Shown piece after piece: positions 1-5,172 of a stretch of DNA of 7,887 nucleotides. The notes under the pieces are model-generated. The model saw nothing but the letters and a program-made list of their open reading frames with translations, did not search any database and had not been told where the DNA came from. The DNA is from Candidatus Shapirobacteria bacterium UBA1435 (GTDB lineage: Bacteria > Patescibacteriota > Microgenomatia > UBA12405), in assembly GCA_002329385.1 (NCBI GenBank), contig DCTR01000036.1, forward strand, positions 1-7,887. Direction: 5' to 3'. Both the position numbers and the translations under genes were made by a program. The first letter of the stretch is position 1, and each line of letters opens with the position of its first letter.

Positions 1-50
1 ACCTCATGTTCGGTGCTGACCCCACCATAGACCACCATCACTCTTTTCAT
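1..50 (-). CDS. ddl: D-alanine--D-alanine ligase, N-terminal fragment (cut by left window edge)
   Basis: Only the first 16 codons plus two bases lie in the window. They read MKRVMVVYGGVSTEHEV, with the last residue inferred from GT. This is the opening of Ddl-type ligases: a first beta strand followed by GGxSxEHEVS, the N-terminal loop involved in binding the first D-alanine. The enzyme joins two D-alanines using ATP in the cytoplasm to make the dipeptide for peptidoglycan precursors. The start is the ATG at 50-48. There is no Shine-Dalgarno site, but an extended -10-like element sits 6 nt upstream. The gene follows the phospholipase-like gene on the same strand after a 40-bp gap. A D-Ala-D-Lac (Van-type) ligase cannot be excluded from so few residues, but the ATP-grasp ligase family assignment is fairly secure. 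Confidence 0.82.
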   Translation of the reverse strand, partial: MKRVMVVYGGVSTEHE

Positions 51-56
51 AAGCTG

Positions 57-86
57 ATTATCACACAAACCGCCCCCCCACCCCAA
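57..86 (-). promoter_or_regulatory. Putative extended -10 promoter for the ddl gene
   Basis: On the minus strand, TG-T-GATAAT (65-57) matches an extended -10 with five of six hexamer bases. It ends 6 nt before the ATG, which would put the transcript start at or next to the start codon. A weak -35 candidate, TTGGGG (86-81), lies 18 nt further up. The spacer contains a G7 tract on the minus strand. Confidence 0.4.
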
Positions 87-90
87 GACC

Positions 91-816
91 CTATAACCAC
101 CCTTTCAGGTTTCTTCTTATTTTCACCACCGACTCGTCCAGATAGTTTCTATATCTTCCCCTCGTTTCCTCCCGCAGCCTCTCCATCATCTCTATTCCCC
201 GCCCCACACTCCACCAGCCCATCATTTTCCCCACCACTCTCCACCCCCCGCTTCTTGCCATCAGCCTCGCCAGCCAATAGTTGGTCTGTCCAAAAATCAT
301 CAACAGTTTACCTATTTCCCTTTTTACTTCCCCCAAATCCTCTTCCCCAAAATCGGCAATCGCCCTCGCCGCCAAATCCTTGTCTGCCGCCACAACCCCC
401 CTCCCGTAGGCCCTAACCAACTCCCAATCATCCACCGCCAAGCTTATGTCAACCCCTACTTCAAACAGGCTATGACCAAAAATCGCCTTCTCCTTTACTT
501 CCGGCAACCGTCTCTCTATCTCCGCTTTCAGCCTTTTACCTTCCTTTATGGCAAAACCGTTTTCCAAATCATCGCTGTAATAATCAAGCCCCTTGCTGCC
601 TTCACTGTGCGCCATCACCCCCAAAGCCATCGGTCGTAATTCCGGCATCTGTTTCTCCACCCATCTTCCAAACCCAAACGGGTCTTCCACCAGCTTCCTG
701 CCCACCCGGCCAAAACTGATTTCGGCAATATCCACCACCACGCTCCCCAACACCACCCATGGGTCATTGCCACCAACCACCCTGCTGCCGACGTAAACAT
801 GAGCCAGAGGAAACAT
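91..816 (-). CDS. Hypothetical protein, possible zinc-dependent phospholipase C-like (S1/P1 nuclease superfamily)
   Basis: 241 aa, predicted soluble and mostly helical. The N-terminus (PLAHVYVGS, then LGSVVVDIAE at 23-32) resembles the start of zinc-dependent phospholipase C family proteins, where an early His and a 'GSxxxDI' Asp contribute metal ligands. Further candidate ligands are H70 (MAHSEGSK), D78 (LDYYSDD) and the helix motif GHSLFEVGVDI with H115, E119 and D123. The set of spaced His/Asp/Glu residues is what such helical metalloenzymes use, but the assignment rests on motif resemblance only. No signal peptide is visible, which is odd for a secreted phospholipase, so the substrate is unknown. 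The start ATG at 816 lies 13 bp after the stop of the upstream gene and has no Shine-Dalgarno site, so translation may depend on coupling within an operon. The C-terminus is rich in Arg, Gly and Trp. Confidence 0.6.
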   Translation of the reverse strand: MFPLAHVYVGSRVVGGNDPWVVLGSVVVDIAEISFGRVGRKLVEDPFGFGRWVEKQMPELRPMALGVMAHSEGSKGLDYYSDDLENGFAIKEGKRLKAEIERRLPEVKEKAIFGHSLFEVGVDISLAVDDWELVRAYGRGVVAADKDLAARAIADFGEEDLGEVKREIGKLLMIFGQTNYWLARLMARSGGWRVVGKMMGWWSVGRGIEMMERLREETRGRYRNYLDESVVKIRRNLKGWL

Positions 817-829
817 AAGCTAATCTAGT

Positions 830-1408
830 CTACCCCAACTTCCTGTAGTCTTTATCTTTTCTCATCTCTTTTTCTATCAAATCCCTCAAAAACACCGATC
901 TTGGAATCATCCTCTTTTGCGCCACCCAATCCAAATAAGCCAAAATCTTCGGACTGACAAAAAAATTGAATCTCACATCCATATTACCCTTCGCCTCCTC
1001 AATTGCTTTTCTTAAGTTCGCAACCAAATTGACCATGGTGTAATTAATACTCTGTACCTTCCCATCTTTTCTCCCCTCCAACAACATCGCCCTGTTACCG
1101 CCCGCAGTCGACAAAAGGATAACCGGCTTATTCAAATTTATCGCTTCTGTAATTTCATGACCAACCGACACGCTCGGCGTTGAAACTTCCGCCACCACCA
1201 AATCCGACTTCTTAATCTTATCTATTAAGGCCTTATAAACATTTTTGATCTCGTCTATGCTTTGCTTGTCAATTTCTTCCGCATTTGTCTTCAGTATGTG
1301 ATCCGCATACACATCAAAACCCACATCTTTAAGCGTCTTGACAATGGCTAAATAATTTTCCGAATAATTTTTCTTCCCATGGACAGATGCCGAAAAATAG
1401 GCCTTCAT
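830..1408 (-). CDS. NDT/DNPH1-like domain fused to ribbon-helix-helix domain (paralogue 1)
   Basis: 192 aa. Residues 1-135 resemble the nucleoside 2-deoxyribosyltransferase / DNPH1 (Rcl) fold. Visible parts are the opening strand and loop MKAYFSASVHGK (compare YFCGSIRGG in DNPH1), the strand SDLVVAEVSTPS (68-79) and VGHEITEAINLNKPVILL (82-99). E85 aligns with the catalytic Glu of the 'GYE' motif in DNPH1. Residues 144-181 (VRFNFFVSP, then a helix and an RSVFLRDLIEKEM helix) look like an Arc/CopG ribbon-helix-helix. Known relatives cleave or transfer the N-glycosidic bond of deoxynucleosides or their monophosphates. RHH domains dimerise and bind DNA. The combination suggests a nucleotide-responsive or autoregulating DNA-binding protein, which is an inference. 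The Asp that assists catalysis in DNPH1 (D80) has no clear counterpart (L61 region). The gene is first in a unit with the phospholipase-like gene, has no Shine-Dalgarno site, and is divergent from the radical SAM gene across 62 bp. Confidence 0.75.
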   Translation of the reverse strand: MKAYFSASVHGKKNYSENYLAIVKTLKDVGFDVYADHILKTNAEEIDKQSIDEIKNVYKALIDKIKKSDLVVAEVSTPSVSVGHEITEAINLNKPVILLSTAGGNRAMLLEGRKDGKVQSINYTMVNLVANLRKAIEEAKGNMDVRFNFFVSPKILAYLDWVAQKRMIPRSVFLRDLIEKEMRKDKDYRKLG

Positions 1409-1416
1409 TTAATCCA

Positions 1417-1422
1417 ATTATA
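1417..1422 (-). promoter_or_regulatory. Putative -10 box (TATAAT) for paralogue 1
   Basis: A perfect TATAAT on the minus strand ends 8 nt before the ATG at 1408. It sits in a 10-bp perfect palindrome, ATTATATAAT (1417-1426), so the same bases also give TATAAT on the plus strand (1421-1426), facing the radical SAM gene. No convincing -35 is seen. The placement would leave almost no 5' untranslated leader. Confidence 0.35.
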
Positions 1423-1454
1423 TAATACCCTTCTTCTAAAATACATAATATAGT

Positions 1455-1469
1455 AAAATATGCTATTTT
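1455..1469. repeat. Short inverted repeat in the divergent promoter region
   Basis: AAAATA - TGC - TATTTT: six-base arms around a three-base centre, ending 1 nt before the radical SAM ATG at 1471. It overlaps a weak -10-like TATGCT (1459-1464). It could be an operator for one of the neighbouring ribbon-helix-helix proteins, but A/T-rich short palindromes arise easily by chance. Confidence 0.25.
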
Positions 1470-1470
1470 T

Positions 1471-2511
1471 ATGACAAATTTGCCAGTCAAACCCATAGAC
1501 GACCAGGCACTGATAGAAAACGGCATCGATACTAAAGACTTGATGTTTTTTATCACCCTAAGGTGCAACCTCCGTTGCAAAATCTGCTATCTAGGCAACC
1601 GCTGGCTGGATGAAGGCATTAGCTTTTCCGACCAGGAAGCCGCCTCCCTGCTCACCCATTTTGGCCAGCAAGGCCTCGACCGGCTGACTTTTTTGGGCGG
1701 CGAGCCTTTTCTCCATCCCCACATTACCGATCTCGTTTTACTCTCCAAAACCCTCAATATTAAGGAAAAGAGACTAACCACCAATGCCCTTGATCTCGGC
1801 TTCTTCGATCTGAACAGATTGAAAGGCGATGAGTTGAGTCACATCTCGGTCAGCTTCGACGGCATTACCTCCAAAACCCACGAATACGTCCGTGGCCCAA
1901 ACACTTTTCAGCGAACGATTGACAACGTAAAAAGACTTATCGACCACGGCTTTCGGGTTCACACCAACCTCACCGTCAATGGAGTCAATAAATACGAAGT
2001 TGCCGACTCACCCGCATTCTTCCAAAAAATCGGTGCCAAAGAGGTAAATTATCACCTAATCTCCATGATTGGCAACGCCAAAAAATACCCCGACTTGTCC
2101 ATTGAGCCCGAAGAGTGGATCGACATCAGAAAACAACTGGAAAAAACAAACAACGTCCATGGCGTATCTCTTAGAATTCCTTATATGTATGTCACTCCGC
2201 AAGAATACCAGGATTTGATCAGAAAAAAGAAATATTATCCCATCCAATCAAAGTCATACTACAGCAAAAACGGCCAAAGAATAGTGCTCTATCCCAACGG
2301 TAGGGTTTATATCTCCTGCGATCTAAGCGGCACTGACTATAATTTCGCCACTTACCGCAACTACAAATTTTCCCTCAACCGCCAGCCCAACGAACTTTCT
2401 TTGTTTAAACAAACCCAAAACACTCCCGACATCTCCAGCCAACTTCTTCATCTCGATAACAAAGGCTACGTCCGCCTCTCTATTTCCTATAAAGAAAAAA
2501 TCCACCTGTAA
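1471..2511 (+). CDS. Radical SAM protein lacking a full SPASM cysteine set
   Basis: 346 aa. The radical SAM 4Fe-4S motif CNLRCKIC gives C32, C36 and C39 (CX3CX2C). It is followed by the SAM-binding GGEP (76-79) and later strand motifs, TTNA (103-106) and SVSFDG (126-131). The core therefore reductively cleaves S-adenosylmethionine to a 5'-deoxyadenosyl radical in the cytoplasm. The C-terminal part has the typical layout of a SPASM/twitch extension (YPNGRVYISCDLSG, 274-287) but holds only one cysteine, C283. The whole protein has four cysteines, so an auxiliary iron-sulfur cluster of the usual kind seems unlikely. The substrate is unknown, and no short precursor-peptide gene is visible next to it. 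It runs opposite to its neighbours, is divergent from paralogue 1, and converges on paralogue 2 with only 9 bp between stops. No Shine-Dalgarno site precedes the ATG (the upstream bases are ATTTTT). Confidence 0.85.
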   Translation: MTNLPVKPIDDQALIENGIDTKDLMFFITLRCNLRCKICYLGNRWLDEGISFSDQEAASLLTHFGQQGLDRLTFLGGEPFLHPHITDLVLLSKTLNIKEKRLTTNALDLGFFDLNRLKGDELSHISVSFDGITSKTHEYVRGPNTFQRTIDNVKRLIDHGFRVHTNLTVNGVNKYEVADSPAFFQKIGAKEVNYHLISMIGNAKKYPDLSIEPEEWIDIRKQLEKTNNVHGVSLRIPYMYVTPQEYQDLIRKKKYYPIQSKSYYSKNGQRIVLYPNGRVYISCDLSGTDYNFATYRNYKFSLNRQPNELSLFKQTQNTPDISSQLLHLDNKGYVRLSISYKEKIHL

Positions 2512-2520
2512 GTCGTCAAC

Positions 2521-3096
2521 CTAGACATTTTTGGCGCGATATCTCCTGTTTTTCTTCATATCGCCCTCAATCAATCTTCTCACATATTCGCTCCTGTTCA
2601 CCCCAAGATTCATCACTGCCCAATCCAGGTGAGCCGACAAATCCTTCGGCAGAAAAAAATTAAACCTCACATCCATATTCTCCTTAGCCATTTTTAGGGC
2701 GCTGGCTACCACTTTCTCCAAATCGTCAGTCCGATATGTCCAGATACTTAAGTTTTTATCCCTAATCCCTTCCAAAAGTGGCGAAAAATGATCCGGCACA
2801 TGGAATAGCACTACTTGCTTTCCCAAGTTCAAGGCCGTCGTTATTTCGTATCCCACTGCCACACTCGAATATGACATCTCTGCCGCCACCAAGTCGGCTC
2901 CCTCGATATACTTTCTAATTTTTTTATAAGCTGCCGCATGTTTCTCTTTGCTCTGTTTCTGCACCTCTTCCAGATTGCTTGTCATCACCACCTCGCCCAC
3001 TTTACATCCCAATCTGGCCATCTCGTCAACAATCCTACTGTAGTTTTCCCCATAAATGCTTTTACCCGTCAACGATGCCGTAAAATATACCTTCAT
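2521..3096 (-). CDS. NDT/DNPH1-like domain fused to ribbon-helix-helix domain (paralogue 2)
   Basis: 191 aa with the same architecture as paralogue 1. The N-terminal strand and loop are MKVYFTASLTGK. GADLVAAEMSYSS (66-78) is followed by VGYEITTALNLGKQVVLF, whose E84 lies in the exact GYE form of the DNPH1 nucleophile motif. Residues 141-180 form the RHH segment (VRFNFFLPKDL, a helix, then GVNRSEYVRRLIEGDM). The tail is basic. At DNA level a 14-bp identical stretch (2666-2679 and 972-985, covering the NMDVRF codons) reflects common descent with paralogue 1. The start ATG (3096) overlaps the stop of paralogue 3 as ATGA and is preceded by a strong Shine-Dalgarno site, so the two are co-translated, probably at a matched ratio. 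Likely role: nucleotide N-glycosidase or nucleotide sensor joined to a DNA-binding dimer. The fold is fairly clear; the function is inferred. Confidence 0.77.
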   Translation of the reverse strand: MKVYFTASLTGKSIYGENYSRIVDEMARLGCKVGEVVMTSNLEEVQKQSKEKHAAAYKKIRKYIEGADLVAAEMSYSSVAVGYEITTALNLGKQVVLFHVPDHFSPLLEGIRDKNLSIWTYRTDDLEKVVASALKMAKENMDVRFNFFLPKDLSAHLDWAVMNLGVNRSEYVRRLIEGDMKKNRRYRAKNV

Positions 3097-3650
3097 TTTC
3101 TTCTCCTCACCTCTTTCTCAATCAACTTTCTAATATACTCGCTTCTGTTTACCCCTAAATTTTTCGCCACCCAATCCAAATAGGCCATTAACTCTCTTGG
3201 AATAAACAGATTAAACCTGGTGTTTACCAAAGTTCCAGCCTGTTTTAGGGCTAAATCCAACTTTTCCTTTAGGTCACCATCCTTATAGACAACCGTTATC
3301 ATCGAGTTTGGACCAATTCCTTCAAACAGTGCCAACACCTTTTCGCTTTTACCCAACAAAATTACCGCTTTACCCATACTCAAAGCTGACCATACCCAAA
3401 AACCAATAGACAGGTCACCGATGGACACCTCAAAAACACACACGTCCGCCTTCCTTATCTCTGCCAAAATATGCTTCAGACCGTCAAACCACCTGTCACC
3501 ACCTGCCTCTGCCGATCGCGTCAGATTATCTCCAATCAAACTGTTATTTATTAACTTATGACCCATCTCGTTCAACATGGCACTGATCTTTGCCAACAAT
3601 CGCCATCCATCTTCGCCATTTCTACAGTCGACCTCAAAATACACCTTCAT
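3093..3650 (-). CDS. NDT/DNPH1-like pseudoenzyme fused to ribbon-helix-helix domain (paralogue 3)
   Basis: 185 aa, clearly related to paralogues 1 and 2 but degenerate in the putative active site. KADVCVFEVSIGD (67-79) aligns with the common strand, but the following segment reads SIGFWVWSALSMGKAVILL. W85 stands where the other copies have the GYE/GHE glutamate. The N-terminal loop, ASLTGK in paralogue 2, is replaced by VDCRNG. The C-terminal RHH is well kept (TRFNLFIPRELMAYLDW, then GVNRSEYIRKLIEKEV, residues 144-181) and is the closest of the three to Arc repressor (FNLRWPREV). I infer that catalysis is lost but DNA binding, dimerisation and perhaps ligand binding remain. It is the upstream partner of paralogue 2 (ATGA overlap, 3096-3093). 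The ATG at 3650 has no Shine-Dalgarno site but is preceded by a promoter-like sequence, suggesting the pair can be transcribed separately from the Nudix gene 39 bp upstream. Confidence 0.75.
   Translation of the reverse strand: MKVYFEVDCRNGEDGWRLLAKISAMLNEMGHKLINNSLIGDNLTRSAEAGGDRWFDGLKHILAEIRKADVCVFEVSIGDLSIGFWVWSALSMGKAVILLGKSEKVLALFEGIGPNSMITVVYKDGDLKEKLDLALKQAGTLVNTRFNLFIPRELMAYLDWVAKNLGVNRSEYIRKLIEKEVRRRK
3103..3113 (-). promoter_or_regulatory. Shine-Dalgarno site of paralogue 2
   Basis: GAGGTGAGGAG on the minus strand, with AGGAG at 3107-3103 and 6 nt before the ATG at 3096. It lies within the last codons (EVRRRK) of paralogue 3 and supports the 3096 start and translational coupling. 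Confidence 0.75.
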
Positions 3651-3656
3651 AGCTCA

Positions 3657-3685
3657 ATTGTCTCAAAAATTCGACCCAAATCCAA
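3657..3685 (-). promoter_or_regulatory. Putative promoter for the paralogue 3 / paralogue 2 pair
   Basis: On the minus strand: TTGGAT (3685-3680), a 17-nt spacer, then extended -10 TG-A-GACAAT (3665-3657), ending 6 nt before the ATG at 3650. A direct repeat TTGAG with a 9-bp period (3666-3662 and 3657-3653) overlaps the -10 and could serve as half-sites for a ribbon-helix-helix repressor, which is speculative. Confidence 0.4.
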
Positions 3686-3689
3686 ACCC

Positions 3690-4244
3690 CTATTTACGTC
3701 CGGTCACCAACTTAAACATCGACCACGGTGCCAAAACATGGCAGTTGGTAATACCTCCACTTATTATCTTTTCGTCAATCTCGACAATCCCATGCCAATA
3801 AATATTAAAATCCTCTTCCACATCTTTTTCCAAAAAGGCACCTTCTACCATTGTCGCCAAAAAGACATACATTAACGCATCGGACCGCCGATTGTTTATG
3901 AAATATTTTCCTAGTAGTTGCAACTTATTGGCCTTTAAATTTGCTTCTTCCATCAATTCTCGATTGGCAGCGTCTACGGGCTTTTCCAAACCGTTAATCG
4001 ACCCTCCCGGAAACTCAAGTAACCACCTCCCCGGTGGATAAGAATACTCCGATAAAAGCAAGATCCTTCCGTCTTCATTCTGGGCAATAACTGTCACCGA
4101 ATCGCTCATTTTCCCAAATCTTAAATACTTAATCTGTTTGCCGTCGGGCAAACTAACCTCATCCTCCAACACCTTTAGCCTCGGATGGTCCAAAAGTACT
4201 ATTGAAGACTTCCTTATCCATTTTCCTTTTTTGACGTCTGTCAT
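3690..4244 (-). CDS. Nudix hydrolase, ADP-ribose/ADP-sugar pyrophosphatase-like
   Basis: 184 aa. The Nudix box spans 81-103: G81, five residues, E87, seven residues, then R95 E96 L97 M98 E99 E100 A101 N102 L103. It matches GX5EX7REUXEEXGU except that the usual Gly is N102. The metal-binding REXXEE glutamates are all present. The preceding LLLSEYSYPPGRWLLEFPGG is the form seen in ADP-ribose pyrophosphatase-type Nudix proteins, which split ADP-ribose or ADP-sugars into AMP and sugar phosphate. It lies 22 bp after a GlgC-like nucleotidyltransferase, so trimming a nucleotide sugar made by its neighbours or recycling ADP-ribose are both reasonable; the substrate is not decided by sequence. The start ATG at 4244 is fixed by a strong Shine-Dalgarno site. 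The N-terminal segment 1-45 carries the usual beta-rich lead-in (VLEDEVSLPDGKQIKYLRF). Confidence 0.88.
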   Translation of the reverse strand: MTDVKKGKWIRKSSIVLLDHPRLKVLEDEVSLPDGKQIKYLRFGKMSDSVTVIAQNEDGRILLLSEYSYPPGRWLLEFPGGSINGLEKPVDAANRELMEEANLKANKLQLLGKYFINNRRSDALMYVFLATMVEGAFLEKDVEEDFNIYWHGIVEIDEKIISGGITNCHVLAPWSMFKLVTGRK

Positions 4245-4248
4245 TTAT

Positions 4249-4255
4249 CCTCCTT
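4249..4255 (-). promoter_or_regulatory. Shine-Dalgarno site of the Nudix gene
   Basis: AAGGAGG on the minus strand, 4 nt before the ATG at 4244. It is a full-length match to the usual anti-Shine-Dalgarno sequence and the strongest ribosome site in the window. It contrasts with the first genes of transcription units, which have none. Confidence 0.8.
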
Positions 4256-4266
4256 GTGTTTATTTA

Positions 4267-5172
4267 TTAATTAATCTTACGACGGACGAACACACAATCA
4301 GCAACACAATTTACGACACCTCCTGGAGGAATAATTGCCTCCCGAATTTTACCCACCCGTCCAACCCGAGCTCCATCTAAAACGACAGATCGCGTAATCT
4401 GCGATTTATCCGCTACTTCTGCGGAAACAGAAATAATATTATCCCCTCTCGAAAGCCGCATATTATTAAGGTAATACCTATCAATAGTCCCGACATCATC
4501 CCAATAATAATCTCCTTTAAAACAATAACCTCTTACATGAAACCTACCTATCGCCGGCACCACCACTCCTTTACCAAAATCAAAGGTTGTGTTATCCCAT
4601 CCGGCTCTAATCGCGTCATTCAACCTATCGAGTAAAAAAACCGATCTGATTATACAGATACCCGTATAACTATAATCACCCTTTTCCCCCATCTCCACAA
4701 CTCTTCCTAACCCATCTAGGCATACATAATTTCCATAATCTCTCTTCTCAACCAAGCCAATAGTAATGTCAGCTTTGTTTTCCGCGTGTATCGCATGCAT
4801 CTCTCCAAAATCTACACTCTCAACGACATGATCTCCAGGGATCATTAAGATATTATCTCCTAACAACCCAGGTTCAGAAATCAGCCTGTAATGCTGCAAC
4901 AGGGACCCTCCCACGTTTAATAACATTTTATCTCTAAGTATGATTAAACTATCATCACTTCTGTCAAAATGCATATTGAATCTCTCGTGACAATAACCTG
5001 TTGCCACCAATATCCTGCTTGCCACCTTCCTAACACTAGACACCGGAAAATCAATTACTCTGTTCGCTTTATCTCCCATCAACAACAACGGCTTAGGAAA
5101 AGAACTTGTCAATGGCCTCAACCTCTCCCCCAAACCTCCTGCCGGTATATACCCGACCAATTCACAGCTCAT
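4267..5172 (-). CDS. Short GlgC-like sugar-1-phosphate nucleotidyltransferase
   Basis: 301 aa. The N-terminal nucleotide-binding signature is PAGGLGERLRPLT with the lysine of FPKP (10-28), followed by VIDFPVSSV as in glucose-1-phosphate adenylyltransferase. The metal/product Asp is in IPGDHVV (D114). VVEMGEKGDYSYTGICII (158-175) matches the EKP-containing segment that binds the sugar phosphate in GlgC, but with G after K164. YYWDDVGTIDRYYLNNMRL (222-240) is a GlgC hallmark. A short C-terminal beta-helix-like tail (about 245-300) replaces the longer GlgC one; typical GlgC is roughly 100 residues longer. Expected reaction: sugar-1-phosphate + NTP to NDP-sugar + pyrophosphate, probably ADP-glucose or a similar product. 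The ATG at 5172 overlaps the stop of the glycosyltransferase as ATGA, so the two are translationally coupled and probably share a pathway (glycogen-like polymer or surface glycan). Sugar and base specificity are uncertain. Confidence 0.85.
   Translation of the reverse strand: MSCELVGYIPAGGLGERLRPLTSSFPKPLLLMGDKANRVIDFPVSSVRKVASRILVATGYCHERFNMHFDRSDDSLIILRDKMLLNVGGSLLQHYRLISEPGLLGDNILMIPGDHVVESVDFGEMHAIHAENKADITIGLVEKRDYGNYVCLDGLGRVVEMGEKGDYSYTGICIIRSVFLLDRLNDAIRAGWDNTTFDFGKGVVVPAIGRFHVRGYCFKGDYYWDDVGTIDRYYLNNMRLSRGDNIISVSAEVADKSQITRSVVLDGARVGRVGKIREAIIPPGGVVNCVADCVFVRRKIN

Noticed and set aside
6..416. Plus-strand open frame of 136 codons, Pro/Ser/Phe-rich
   Set aside because: It lies antisense to the phospholipase-like gene and the ddl start. 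Its Pro/Ser composition simply mirrors the C-rich complement of a G-rich coding strand.
1329..1580. Minus-strand open frame of 83 codons spanning the paralogue 1 / radical SAM gap
   Set aside because: It overlaps the starts of two well-supported genes in other frames, covers their shared promoter region and shows no domain-like pattern.
2512..2520. Bidirectional terminator between the radical SAM gene and paralogue 2
   Set aside because: Only 9 bp separate the stops and no convincing stem-loop is visible around them.
830..3650. Classical two-gene toxin-antitoxin pair
   Set aside because: RHH domains are typical of antitoxins, but here the RHH is fused to an enzyme-like domain in every copy and no separate toxin gene of a known family is present. 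A fused or three-component variant remains possible but unsupported.
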